DNA of 64,000 nucleotides. Origin: Cedecea sp000277545 (GTDB lineage Bacteria; Pseudomonadota; Gammaproteobacteria; Enterobacterales; Enterobacteriaceae). The notes beneath the pieces were generated by a model, which was given only the letters and a program-made list of their open reading frames with translations, was not told the origin of the DNA and searched no databases. The DNA is taken from the NCBI GenBank assembly GCA_050847315.1, contig CP193791.1. One strand, given 5' to 3'. Made by a program: the position numbers and the translations under genes. Of the stretch, positions 8,594-16,881 are shown in pieces. Numbering within the stretch: position 1 is the stretch's first letter; the number at the start of each line of letters is the position of its first letter.

Positions 8594-8773
8594 ATGGCAA
8601 AGACTATTAAAATCACTCAAACCCGCAGTGCAATCGGTCGTCTGCCGAAACACAAGGCAACGCTGCTTGGCCTGGGTCTGCGTCGTATTGGCCACACCGT
8701 AGAGCGCGAGGATACTCCTGCTGTACGCGGTATGGTCAACGCGGTTTCCTACATGGTTAAAGTTGAGGAGTAA
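8594..8773 (+). CDS. rpmD: 50S ribosomal protein L30
   Basis: A 59-residue L30 beginning MAKTIKITQT. An in-frame TTG lies two codons upstream at 8588, but the ATG at 8594 gives the exact family length and N-terminus, so it is preferred. The gene sits seven bases after rpsE and four before rplO. Confidence 0.97.
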   Translation: MAKTIKITQTRSAIGRLPKHKATLLGLGLRRIGHTVEREDTPAVRGMVNAVSYMVKVEE

Positions 8774-8776
8774 GAG

Positions 8777-9211
8777 ATGCGTTTAAATACTCTGTCTCCG
8801 GCCGAAGGGTCTAAGCACGCTTCCAAGCGTCTGGGTCGTGGTATCGGTTCTGGCCTCGGTAAAACCGGCGGTCGTGGTCACAAAGGTCAGAACTCTCGTT
8901 CTGGTGGTGGCGTACGTCGTGGTTTCGAAGGTGGTCAGATGCCGTTGTACCGTCGTCTGCCGAAATTCGGTTTCACCTCTCGCAAAGCAATGATCACGGC
9001 AGAAGTTCGTCTGTCCGATCTGGCGAAAGTTGAAGGCGACGTAGTTGACCTGAACACGCTGAAAGCAGCAAACATTATCGGTATTCAGATCGAGTTCGCG
9101 AAAGTGATCCTGTCTGGTGAGGTAACTCGTCCGGTAACTGTTAGCGGCCTGCGTGTGACCAAAGGCGCTCGTGCTGCTATCGAAGCTGCTGGCGGTAAAA
9201 TCGAGGAATAA
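8777..9211 (+). CDS. rplO: 50S ribosomal protein L15
   Basis: A 144-residue L15 beginning MRLNTLSPAE. The N-terminal half is rich in Gly, Arg and Lys (about residues 20-60) and threads into 23S rRNA; the C-terminal half is globular. It is needed for late 50S assembly. It lies in the usual place before secY, with seven bases between them. Confidence 0.98.
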   Translation: MRLNTLSPAEGSKHASKRLGRGIGSGLGKTGGRGHKGQNSRSGGGVRRGFEGGQMPLYRRLPKFGFTSRKAMITAEVRLSDLAKVEGDVVDLNTLKAANIIGIQIEFAKVILSGEVTRPVTVSGLRVTKGARAAIEAAGGKIEE

Positions 9212-9218
9212 GTAGCAG

Positions 9219-10550
9219 ATGGCAAAACAACCGGGATTAGATTTTCAAAGTGCTAAAGGCGGCCTCGGCGAGCTGAAACGCAGACTGATGTTTGTTATCG
9301 GTGCGCTGATTGTGTTTCGTATTGGCTCTTTTATTCCGATCCCTGGTATTGATGCCGCTGTACTTGCCAAACTGCTTGAGCAACAGCGAGGCACCATCAT
9401 TGAGATGTTTAACATGTTCTCTGGTGGTGCTCTCAGCCGTGCTTCTATCTTCGCACTGGGTATCATGCCGTACATTTCGGCATCGATCATCATTCAGCTG
9501 CTTACCGTGGTTCATCCCGCGTTGGCAGAGCTGAAGAAAGAAGGGGAATCTGGTCGTCGTAAGATTAGCCAGTACACCCGTTACGGCACTCTGGTGCTGG
9601 CAATATTCCAGTCAATCGGTATTGCTACCGGTTTACCGAATATGCCTGGTATGCAGGGCCTGGTGTTAAACCCAGGCTTTGCATTCTATTTCACCGCTGT
9701 TGTAAGTCTTGTCACCGGGACAATGTTCCTGATGTGGCTGGGCGAACAGATTACTGAACGTGGTATCGGTAACGGTATCTCAATCATAATCTTCGCGGGT
9801 ATCGTTGCGGGACTTCCGCCGGCCATTGGCCATACCATCGAGCAAGCAAGGCAAGGCGACCTGCACTTCCTCCTGTTGCTGTTGGTTGCAGTATTAGTAT
9901 TTGCAGTGACCTTCTTCGTTGTTTTTGTTGAGCGTGGCCAGCGCCGCATTGTGGTCAACTACGCTAAACGTCAACAGGGTCGTCGTGTCTATGCTGCGCA
10001 GAGCACACATTTACCGCTGAAAGTGAACATGGCCGGGGTTATCCCTGCGATCTTCGCCTCCAGTATTATTCTGTTCCCGGCGACCATCGCGTCATGGTTC
10101 GGGGGCGGTACCGGTTGGAACTGGCTGACAACAATTTCGCTGTATTTGCAGCCTGGGCAACCGCTTTATGTGTTACTCTATGCGTCTGCAATCATCTTCT
10201 TCTGTTTCTTCTACACGGCGTTGGTCTTCAACCCGCGTGAAACAGCAGATAACCTGAAGAAGTCCGGTGCATTTGTACCAGGAATTCGTCCGGGAGAACA
10301 AACGGCGAAGTATATCGATAAAGTAATGACCCGCCTGACTCTGGTTGGTGCGTTGTACATTACCTTTATCTGCCTAATCCCGGAGTTCATGCGCGATGCA
10401 ATGAAAGTGCCGTTCTACTTCGGTGGGACCTCACTGCTGATCGTTGTTGTCGTTATCATGGACTTTATGGCTCAAGTGCAAACTCTAATGATGTCAAGTC
10501 AGTACGAGTCTGCATTGAAGAAAGCGAACCTGAAAGGCTACGGCCGTTAA
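9219..10550 (+). CDS. secY: Protein translocase subunit SecY
   Basis: A 443-residue inner-membrane protein with about ten transmembrane helices, the usual SecY length. It forms the protein-conducting channel with SecE and SecG and works with SecA and the ribosome. The plug region follows TM1 (MFSGGALSRASIFALGIMPY, about 62-81), and the cytoplasmic loop with RGQRRIVVNYAKRQ (about 240-255) binds SecA and ribosomes. It is cotranscribed with the spc ribosomal genes, tying translocon supply to ribosome supply. Confidence 0.98.
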   Translation: MAKQPGLDFQSAKGGLGELKRRLMFVIGALIVFRIGSFIPIPGIDAAVLAKLLEQQRGTIIEMFNMFSGGALSRASIFALGIMPYISASIIIQLLTVVHPALAELKKEGESGRRKISQYTRYGTLVLAIFQSIGIATGLPNMPGMQGLVLNPGFAFYFTAVVSLVTGTMFLMWLGEQITERGIGNGISIIIFAGIVAGLPPAIGHTIEQARQGDLHFLLLLLVAVLVFAVTFFVVFVERGQRRIVVNYAKRQQGRRVYAAQSTHLPLKVNMAGVIPAIFASSIILFPATIASWFGGGTGWNWLTTISLYLQPGQPLYVLLYASAIIFFCFFYTALVFNPRETADNLKKSGAFVPGIRPGEQTAKYIDKVMTRLTLVGALYITFICLIPEFMRDAMKVPFYFGGTSLLIVVVVIMDFMAQVQTLMMSSQYESALKKANLKGYGR

Positions 10551-10580
10551 TCGTCGCTTGAGAAGTTACGGAGAGTAAAA

Positions 10581-10697
10581 ATGAAAGTTCGTGCTTCCGT
10601 CAAGAAATTATGTCGTAACTGCAAAATCGTTAAGCGTGACGGTGTTATTCGCGTGATTTGCAGCGTAGAGCCGAAGCATAAACAGCGTCAAGGCTGA
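10581..10697 (+). CDS. rpmJ: 50S ribosomal protein L36 (zinc-binding form)
   Basis: A 38-residue protein, MKVRASVKKL to KHKQRQG, read directly from the sequence. Cys11, Cys14, Cys27 and His33 form the zinc site of the C+ paralogue, replaced under zinc starvation by a zinc-free form in enterobacteria. GGAG lies before the ATG. It is the last gene of the spc operon, 30 bases after secY. Confidence 0.97.
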   Translation: MKVRASVKKLCRNCKIVKRDGVIRVICSVEPKHKQRQG

Positions 10698-10715
10698 TTA
10701 TCTCGCATATTTTTC

Positions 10716-10751
10716 TTGCAAAGTTGGGTTGAGCTGGCTAGATTAGCCAGC
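10716..10751 (+). promoter_or_regulatory. alpha operon promoter with overlapping hairpin
   Basis: TTGCAA at 10716-10721 and TAGATT at 10739-10744 are separated by 17 bases. The region matches the E. coli alpha promoter closely. The -10 lies inside a perfect 8-bp inverted repeat (10733-10740 with 10744-10751, three-base loop) followed by CAATCTTTT, which could also act as a weak terminator for spc readthrough. Confidence 0.8.
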
Positions 10752-10843
10752 CAATCTTTTGTATGTCTATGCGTTTCCATTTGAGTATCCTGAAAACGGG
10801 CTTTTCGGCATGGGACGCATAATCTAAATAGTAGGAGTGCATA
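10752..10843 (+). promoter_or_regulatory. alpha operon leader, S4 translational repression site
   Basis: This 92-base leader before rpsM is nearly the same as the E. coli alpha leader, which folds into a nested pseudoknot that S4 binds to trap the ribosome on the rpsM start. Paired segments such as AAACGGGC/GCTTTT and the GGAG site at 10833-10836 are visible. The fold is inferred from homology. Confidence 0.7.
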
Positions 10844-11200
10844 GTGGCCCGTATAGCAGGCATTAACATTCCTGATCAAAAACACGCCGTGATCGCGTTA
10901 ACCTCGATCTACGGTGTCGGCAAGACTCGCTCCAAGGCCATTTGCGCTGCGGCGGGTATCGCTGAAGATGTTAAGATCAGTGAGCTGTCTGAAGAACAAA
11001 TCGACACGCTGCGTGACGAAGTTGCCAAATTTGTCGTTGAAGGTGATCTGCGCCGTGAAGTGAGCATGAGCATCAAGCGTCTGATGGACCTTGGTTGCTA
11101 TCGCGGTTTGCGTCATCGTCGTGGTCTGCCAGTGCGCGGTCAGCGTACTAAGACCAACGCACGTACCCGTAAGGGTCCGCGCAAACCGATCAAGAAATAA
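10844..11200 (+). CDS. rpsM: 30S ribosomal protein S13
   Basis: A 118-residue S13 with a GTG start, as in E. coli, beginning (M)ARIAGINIPD. It lies at the top of the 30S head, forms bridges with the 50S subunit, and its basic tail (TRKGPRKPIKK) contacts P-site tRNA. The GTG lies within the S4-binding leader, so its translation is the control point of the alpha operon. Confidence 0.98.
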   Translation: MARIAGINIPDQKHAVIALTSIYGVGKTRSKAICAAAGIAEDVKISELSEEQIDTLRDEVAKFVVEGDLRREVSMSIKRLMDLGCYRGLRHRRGLPVRGQRTKTNARTRKGPRKPIKK

Positions 11201-11216
11201 TCGGGGTGATTGAATA

Positions 11217-11606
11217 ATGGCAAAGGCACCAATTCGTGCACGTAAACGTGTAAGAAAAACAGTCTCTGACGGCGTGGCTCATGTCCATGCTTCTTTCAAC
11301 AACACCATCGTTACTATTACCGATCGTCAGGGTAATGCGTTGGGTTGGGCAACTGCCGGTGGTTCCGGTTTCCGTGGTTCTCGCAAATCCACTCCGTTTG
11401 CAGCTCAGGTTGCAGCAGAGCGTTGCGCAGAAGCCGTGAAAGAATACGGTATCAAGAACCTGGAAGTTATGGTTAAGGGTCCTGGCCCAGGCCGCGAATC
11501 AACTATTCGTGCTCTGAACGCCGCTGGTTTCCGCATCACTAATATTACTGATGTGACTCCAATCCCTCATAACGGTTGTCGTCCGCCGAAAAAACGTCGC
11601 GTATAA
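11217..11606 (+). CDS. rpsK: 30S ribosomal protein S11
   Basis: A 129-residue S11 beginning MAKAPIRARK. It is on the 30S platform and contacts the Shine-Dalgarno helix. The conserved C-terminal segment with PHNGCRPPKKRRV includes the Asn-Gly pair where isoaspartate forms in the E. coli protein. Confidence 0.98.
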   Translation: MAKAPIRARKRVRKTVSDGVAHVHASFNNTIVTITDRQGNALGWATAGGSGFRGSRKSTPFAAQVAAERCAEAVKEYGIKNLEVMVKGPGPGRESTIRALNAAGFRITNITDVTPIPHNGCRPPKKRRV

Positions 11607-11640
11607 CGCGTCCGTTTTCTAGGATTGTTGGAGAAAGAAA

Positions 11641-12261
11641 ATGGCAAGATATTTGGGTCCTAAGCTCAAGCTGAGCCGTCGTGAGGGCACCGACTTATTC
11701 CTTAAGTCTGGCGTTCGCGCGATCGATACCAAGTGTAAAATTGAACAAGCTCCTGGCCAGCACGGTGCGCGTAAACCGCGTCTGTCTGACTATGGTGTGC
11801 AGTTGCGTGAAAAGCAGAAAGTTCGCCGTATCTACGGTGTGCTGGAGCGTCAGTTCCGTAACTATTATAAAGAAGCAGCTCGTCTGAAAGGCAACACCGG
11901 TGAAAACCTGTTGGCTCTGCTGGAAGGCCGTCTGGACAACGTTGTTTACCGTATGGGCTTCGGCGCTACTCGTGCAGAAGCACGTCAGCTGGTTAGCCAT
12001 AAAGCTATCATGGTAAATGGTCGCGTTGTTAACATCGCTTCTTATCAGGTAACTCCGAATGACGTAGTCAGCATCCGTGAGAAAGCCAAAAAGCAATCTC
12101 GCGTTAAGGCCGCTCTGGAGCTGGCTGAGCAGCGTGAAAAGCCAACCTGGCTGGAAGTTGATGCTGCCAAGATGGAAGGTGTGTTCAAGCGTAAGCCTGA
12201 GCGTACCGATCTGTCTGCGGACATTAACGAACACCTGATCGTCGAGCTTTACTCCAAGTAA
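11641..12261 (+). CDS. rpsD: 30S ribosomal protein S4, alpha operon repressor
   Basis: A 206-residue S4 beginning MARYLGPKLK. It nucleates 16S 5' domain assembly and represses the alpha operon by binding the rpsM leader. An S4 RNA-binding domain occupies about residues 96-160 (RLDNVVYRMGF, EARQLVSHKAI). The S4/S5 interface where ribosomal-ambiguity mutations occur appears intact. Confidence 0.98.
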   Translation: MARYLGPKLKLSRREGTDLFLKSGVRAIDTKCKIEQAPGQHGARKPRLSDYGVQLREKQKVRRIYGVLERQFRNYYKEAARLKGNTGENLLALLEGRLDNVVYRMGFGATRAEARQLVSHKAIMVNGRVVNIASYQVTPNDVVSIREKAKKQSRVKAALELAEQREKPTWLEVDAAKMEGVFKRKPERTDLSADINEHLIVELYSK

Positions 12262-12286
12262 AGCTTAGTACCAAAGAGAGGACACA

Positions 12287-13276
12287 ATGCAGGGTTCTGT
12301 GACAGAGTTTCTAAAACCACGCCTGGTAGATATCGAGCAAGTGAGTTCGACGCACGCCAAGGTGACCCTTGAGCCGTTAGAGCGTGGCTTTGGCCATACT
12401 CTTGGTAACGCACTGCGCCGTATTCTGCTTTCGTCGATGCCGGGTTGCGCGGTGACTGAGGTTGAGATTGATGGTGTACTGCACGAGTACAGCACCAAAG
12501 AAGGCGTTCAGGAAGATATCCTGGAAATCCTGCTCAACCTGAAAGGGCTGGCGGTAAGAGTTCAAGGTAAAGATGAAGTTATCCTTACCCTGAATAAATC
12601 TGGCATTGGCCCTGTGACCGCAGCCGATATCACCCATGATGGTGATGTCGAAATCGTCAAGCCGCAGCATGTGATCTGCCACCTGACCGATGAGAACGCT
12701 GCTATTAGCATGCGTATCAAAGTTCAGCGCGGTCGCGGTTATGTGCCGGCTTCTACCCGAATTCATTCGGAAGAAGATGAGCGCCCAATCGGCCGTCTGC
12801 TGGTCGACGCCTGCTACAGCCCTGTAGAGCGTATTGCCTACAATGTTGAAGCCGCGCGTGTAGAACAGCGTACCGACCTGGACAAGCTGGTCATCGAAAT
12901 GGAAACCAACGGCACAATCGATCCTGAAGAGGCGATTCGTCGTGCGGCGACCATTCTGGCAGAACAACTTGAAGCTTTCGTTGACCTACGTGATGTACGT
13001 CAGCCGGAAGTTAAAGAAGAGAAACCAGAATTCGATCCGATCTTGCTGCGCCCTGTTGACGATCTGGAATTGACTGTCCGCTCTGCTAACTGCCTCAAGG
13101 CAGAAGCTATCCACTATATCGGTGATCTGGTACAGCGTACCGAGGTTGAGCTGCTCAAAACGCCTAACCTGGGTAAAAAATCTCTTACTGAGATTAAAGA
13201 CGTGCTGGCTTCTCGTGGTTTGTCTCTGGGCATGCGCCTGGAAAACTGGCCACCAGCAAGCATTGCTGACGAGTAA
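12287..13276 (+). CDS. rpoA: RNA polymerase alpha subunit
   Basis: A 329-residue alpha subunit beginning [10 protein letters not shown]. The N-terminal domain (about 1-235) dimerises and binds beta and beta-prime; the C-terminal domain (about 249-329) binds UP elements and activators such as Fis and CRP. The CTD carries the conserved RSANCLKAE (Arg265 for DNA contact in E. coli). It sits between rpsD and rplQ as in E. coli. Confidence 0.98.
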
Positions 13277-13316
13277 CCGGATCACAGGTTAAGGTTTTAC
13301 TGAGAAGGATAAGGTC

Positions 13317-13703
13317 ATGCGCCATCGTAAGAGTGGTCGTCAACTGAACCGCAACAGCAGCCATCGCCAGGCTATGTTCCGCAACATGGCAGGTTCACTG
13401 GTTCGTCATGAGATCATCAAGACGACCCTGCCTAAAGCGAAAGAGCTGCGTCGCGTAGTTGAGCCGCTGATTACTCTTGCCAAGACTGACAGCGTTGCTA
13501 ATCGTCGTCTGGCATTCGCCCGCACTCGTGATAACGAGATCGTGGCAAAACTGTTTAATGAACTGGGTCCGCGTTTCGCGAGCCGTGCAGGTGGTTACAC
13601 TCGTATTCTGAAGTGTGGCTTCCGTGCTGGTGACAATGCTCCGATGGCTTACATCGAGCTGGTTGATCGCGCCGAGTCTCAAACAGAAGCTGCTGCAGAG
13701 TAA
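13317..13703 (+). CDS. rplQ: 50S ribosomal protein L17
   Basis: A 128-residue L17 beginning MRHRKSGRQL, last gene of the alpha operon. L17 lies near the tunnel exit. AAGGATAAGG precedes the ATG. A strong intrinsic terminator begins 17 bases after its stop. Confidence 0.98.
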   Translation: MRHRKSGRQLNRNSSHRQAMFRNMAGSLVRHEIIKTTLPKAKELRRVVEPLITLAKTDSVANRRLAFARTRDNEIVAKLFNELGPRFASRAGGYTRILKCGFRAGDNAPMAYIELVDRAESQTEAAAE

Positions 13704-13719
13704 TCTGTAGTAACGTAGA

Positions 13720-13744
13720 AAAACCGGGCTTGCCCGGTTTTTTT
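13720..13744 (+). terminator. Intrinsic terminator after rplQ
   Basis: A nine-base perfect stem, AAACCGGGC (13721-13729) with GCCCGGTTT (13732-13740), a two-base loop by strict pairing, and a T-run to 13744. It ends the long ribosomal cluster. Confidence 0.93.
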
Positions 13745-13813
13745 ATATCCAGAATATCCCCTTCTCTCTTTTCCCCGTATTCTTGTATTACTCCCGATAA
13801 TTTTGAGGTCGCT

Positions 13814-14185
13814 ATGTGGTTGCTTGATCAATGGGCAGAACGGCATATTCTTGATGCGCAGCGAAACGGAGAGTTCGAGGGGCTAGTCGGTAGCGGTGAG
13901 CCTATATTGCTCGACGATGACAGTCATGTTCCTCCCGAGCTCCGTGCCGGATACCGTCTGCTAAAAAATGCAGGTTGCTTGCCGGCAGAGATGCAGCAGC
14001 GGAAGGATGCCATTGAGCTGGTTGATCTGCTAAAAACGGTGCATATTCAGAGCGAGGAATATCAGGCGATCGGTAAAAAGCTCGCACTGCTTGAGCTTAA
14101 GCTCCGACAGGCGGGTATAAGCACCGACTTCTTACGTGGTGAGTATGCCGTAAAATTGATGCAGCATATCGATGAGGAAAGGTGA
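13814..14185 (+). CDS. yhdN: DUF1992 family protein YhdN
   Basis: A 123-residue soluble protein beginning MWLLDQWAER, of the DUF1992 (DnaJ homologue subfamily C member 28-like) family. The frame is open further upstream, but the ATG at 13814 matches the family start and follows a GAGG site. Its function is unknown. The stop overlaps the start of zntR by one base (TGATG), so the pair is likely cotranscribed, as in E. coli. Confidence 0.92.
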   Translation: MWLLDQWAERHILDAQRNGEFEGLVGSGEPILLDDDSHVPPELRAGYRLLKNAGCLPAEMQQRKDAIELVDLLKTVHIQSEEYQAIGKKLALLELKLRQAGISTDFLRGEYAVKLMQHIDEER

Positions 14186-14601
14186 TGTTTCGTATAGGTG
14201 AACTGGCAAAACTGGCGGATGTGACGCCGGATACTATTCGTTACTACGAAAAGCAAAACATGATGGATCACGAAGTGCGAACTGAAGGTGGTTTTCGCCT
14301 GTATAGCGACAGCGATCTTCAGCGTCTTAAATTCATTCGTTACGCTAAGCAACTTGGTTTCACGCTTGAGGCCATCCGGGAGCTTTTATCGATCCGTATC
14401 GATCCTGAGCATCATACTTGCCAGGAATCGAAAGGGATTGTGCAGAGCCGGCTGAGTGAGGTTGAGTCTAAAATCAAAGAATTGCAGAATATGCGGCGCT
14501 CGCTGCAGCGTCTGAATGATGCTTGTTGTGGCAGTGCACACAGTAGCGTTTATTGTTCTATCCTTGAAGCGCTGGAACAGGGAGCAAGCAGCAAAAAATA
14601 G
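14185..14601 (+). CDS. zntR: MerR-family zinc-responsive activator ZntR
   Basis: A 138-residue MerR-family regulator beginning MFRIGELAKL. It has an N-terminal winged helix-turn-helix (about 1-70), a dimerisation helix and a C-terminal metal loop with CCGSAHSSVYC. Cys79, Cys114, Cys115 and Cys124 match the zinc ligands of E. coli ZntR, which activates the zinc exporter zntA; zntA is not in this window. The ATG at 14185 is preferred over GTG at 14182. Confidence 0.95.
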   Translation: MFRIGELAKLADVTPDTIRYYEKQNMMDHEVRTEGGFRLYSDSDLQRLKFIRYAKQLGFTLEAIRELLSIRIDPEHHTCQESKGIVQSRLSEVESKIKELQNMRRSLQRLNDACCGSAHSSVYCSILEALEQGASSKK

Positions 14602-14666
14602 CCGCTTGATCTTTTACAGGCTCAGGCATAGACTCGCGGCGATCGTTTAACCCATCTGGAGTAACT

Positions 14667-14951
14667 ATGAGCACCAAATATCGCCATCAAAAAGGGCAAA
14701 TTAAAGATAACGCCATTGAAGCGCTATTACATGACCCACTGTTCAGGCAAAGAGTTGAGAAGAATAAGAAAGGGAAAGGCAGTTATCAGAGAAATGAGAA
14801 ACACGGCAAGAGAGGTAACTGGGAGGCCAGTGGCAAACAAGCAATTCGCTTTTTTACCACTGGCTTTCTGCTTTTAATAACCAGTATTAATTCCGTTGGT
14901 TCTGCTCTTTCAGCAGGTCACGAATCTCGCTCAGCAGAACTTCCTCTTTAG
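14667..14951 (+). CDS. arfA: Alternative ribosome-rescue factor ArfA (frame runs on past the usual end)
   Basis: The N-terminal 56 residues (MSTKYRHQKG to WEASGKQ) match E. coli ArfA, which recruits RF2 to ribosomes stalled on mRNA without a stop codon. E. coli ArfA has 72 codons and is normally made from a truncated message cut or ended at an internal hairpin. The same hairpin is present here at 14826-14864. The frame then stays open to 94 codons, through a hydrophobic stretch, into the 3' end of mscL on the other strand. The active product is probably the short hairpin-truncated form. The start follows a CTGGAG site. Confidence 0.88.
   Translation: MSTKYRHQKGQIKDNAIEALLHDPLFRQRVEKNKKGKGSYQRNEKHGKRGNWEASGKQAIRFFTTGFLLLITSINSVGSALSAGHESRSAELPL
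14826..14864 (+). terminator. arfA internal hairpin (RNase III cleavage/termination site)
   Basis: GCCAGTGG (14826-14833) pairs with CCACTGGC (14857-14864), with CTTTTTT inside the 3' part of the loop region. It lies inside the arfA frame near codon 54-66, where the E. coli gene has the hairpin that makes its mRNA non-stop and so its protein subject to tmRNA control. Confidence 0.75.
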
Positions 14952-15300
14952 ACGGTGCCGGAGGTGCGGCAGGCTCTTCCGCTTTTTTACGATTCAGTTT
15001 ATTGATCACTTTGATGGCCATGAAGATGGCAAACGCGACAATCACGAAGTCAAAAATATTCTGAATAAATACGCCGTAGTGCATCACTACCGCAGGAACA
15101 TCACCCTGGGCATCACGCAATGTTAAAGCAAACTGTTTAAAATCAACGCCACCAATCAGCAAACCCAGTGGTGGCATAATAATATCCGCTACCAGGGAGG
15201 AAACAATCTTCCCGAATGCTGCGCCAATAATCACACCTACTGCCAAATCAACAACGTTCCCGCGCATCGCGAATTCGCGAAACTCTTTTAAAATGCTCAT
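14887..15300 (-). CDS. mscL: Large-conductance mechanosensitive channel MscL
   Basis: A 137-residue inner-membrane protein beginning MSILKEFREF. It forms a pentameric emergency channel that opens under membrane tension. TM1 and the pore constriction (RGNVVDLAVGVIIGAAFG, about 13-30) and TM2 (about 76-100) are visible, with a charged C-terminal bundle. The frame is open upstream, but this ATG has an AAGGAGAG site and the family length. It is the last gene of the def-fmt-rsmB-trkA-mscL order, converging on and overlapping the arfA frame. Confidence 0.97.
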   Translation of the reverse strand: MSILKEFREFAMRGNVVDLAVGVIIGAAFGKIVSSLVADIIMPPLGLLIGGVDFKQFALTLRDAQGDVPAVVMHYGVFIQNIFDFVIVAFAIFMAIKVINKLNRKKAEEPAAPPAPSKEEVLLSEIRDLLKEQNQRN

Positions 15301-15424
15301 TAATCTCTCCTTGTGCCGGCTGACAGTAATAATTCTAACAAAGGTTATCTTAATTTCCATTGCTACAAGAAATAAGAATTTTTTGTTAATTCCATAATTT
15401 TAAAATGGTTTTTGTATGAAGAAA

Positions 15425-15449
15425 CAGAGCAGAAAATATTTCTGCTCTG
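15425..15449 (-). terminator. Hairpin between trkA and mscL
   Basis: CAGAGCAGAAA (15425-15435) is perfectly inverted at 15439-15449 with a three-base loop. On the minus strand it is followed by TTTCTTC. It begins six bases after the trkA stop and could terminate or attenuate transcription before mscL. Confidence 0.65.
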
Positions 15450-15455
15450 ATGAGT

Positions 15456-16832
15456 TTAGAGGAAGAATGGGCTTGGTTGGAACAGGCGTTCGACATCGCT
15501 GACAAATTTCTTATCCGTTAAGAACATAATGACGTGATCGCCCTGTTCTATACGTAGGTTGTCGTTGGCAATCATCACATCATTGCCACGTACAACCGCA
15601 CCAATGATCGTGCCAGGCGGCAGTTTAATCTCATCGATGACTCGACCCACAACGCGAGAGGTGCTTTCATCTCCATGAGCCACGGCCTCAATGGCTTCTG
15701 CAACGCCACGGCGAAGAGATGAAACGCCAACAATATCGGCTTTACGCACATGTCCGAGCAGAGCAGAAATGGTTGCCTGCTGAGGTGAAATCGCAATATC
15801 AATCACGCTCCCCTGCACTAAATCGACATAGGCATTACGCTGTATGAGGACCATGACTTTTTTGGCGCCCATTCGCTTAGCCAGCATGGCCGACATGATG
15901 TTAGCTTCATCATCGTTGGTGACCGCAATAAAGAGATCAACCTGATCGATATGTTCCTCTGCTAACAGTTCCTGATCTGAGGCGTCACCATAAAATACGA
16001 TGGTATTTTGCAGCATTTCTGCAAGTTCAGAAGCTCGCTGCTGATCGCGCTCGATCAGTTTTACGCTGTAATCTTTCTCGAGACGATGTGCTAAACCTGC
16101 GCCGATATTACCGCCTCCCACCAGCATGATGCGCTTGTAAGGTTTTTCGAGGCGCTGAAGTTCGCTCATTACCGCACGGATATTTTGTGAAGCGGCAATA
16201 AAGAAGACCTCATCACCGGCTTCAACAATGGTTGAACCCTGCGGGCGAATAGGGCGGTCGTGACGGAAAATGGCTGCGACACGAGTATCGATGTGCGGCA
16301 TATGTTCGCGCATGGTGGAAAGTGCATTACCCACCAGAGGACCACCATAGTAGGCTTTTACTACTGCCAGGCTAACTTTCCCTTCGGCAAAATTCACGAC
16401 CTGAAGTGCCCCCGGGTACTCAATCAGGCGGTAAATATTGTCGATAACCAACTGCTCAGGAGCAATCAGGTGATCGATGGGAACGGCTTCTGCATTGAAC
16501 AGTTTTTCTGCATCGCGAACATAATCGGGGGCTCGAATGCGGGCAATTCTATTAGGCGTATTAAACAGAGAATAAGCGACCTGACATGCGATCATGTTCG
16601 TTTCGTCAGAGCTGGTGACTGCGACCAGCATGTCTGCGTCATCGGCCCCTGCTTCACGAAGTACGCGGGGATGAGAGCCGTGGCCCTGGACTACGCGGAG
16701 GTCAAACTTGTCCTGCAGGCTGCGCAGGCGGGCCTGGTTAGTATCGACGACGGTAATATCGTTGTTTTCACCGACCAGATTTTCTGCCAGAGTGCCGCCG
16801 ACCTGGCCTGCACCCAGAATGATTATTTTCAT
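15456..16832 (-). CDS. trkA: Trk potassium uptake regulatory NAD-binding protein TrkA
   Basis: A 458-residue peripheral membrane protein, the usual TrkA length. It has two tandem halves, each a Rossmann RCK-N domain (GAGQVG at residues 7-12 and GGGNIG at about 240) followed by an RCK-C domain. It binds NAD and gates the TrkH/TrkG potassium channels; neither is in this window. It lies 49 bases downstream of rsmB in the def operon. Confidence 0.97.
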   Translation of the reverse strand: MKIIILGAGQVGGTLAENLVGENNDITVVDTNQARLRSLQDKFDLRVVQGHGSHPRVLREAGADDADMLVAVTSSDETNMIACQVAYSLFNTPNRIARIRAPDYVRDAEKLFNAEAVPIDHLIAPEQLVIDNIYRLIEYPGALQVVNFAEGKVSLAVVKAYYGGPLVGNALSTMREHMPHIDTRVAAIFRHDRPIRPQGSTIVEAGDEVFFIAASQNIRAVMSELQRLEKPYKRIMLVGGGNIGAGLAHRLEKDYSVKLIERDQQRASELAEMLQNTIVFYGDASDQELLAEEHIDQVDLFIAVTNDDEANIMSAMLAKRMGAKKVMVLIQRNAYVDLVQGSVIDIAISPQQATISALLGHVRKADIVGVSSLRRGVAEAIEAVAHGDESTSRVVGRVIDEIKLPPGTIIGAVVRGNDVMIANDNLRIEQGDHVIMFLTDKKFVSDVERLFQPSPFFL

Positions 16833-16881
16833 CGTTTATCGCTTCACGAGTGATGAAACTTATGACTCACCCTGCAGGGAG

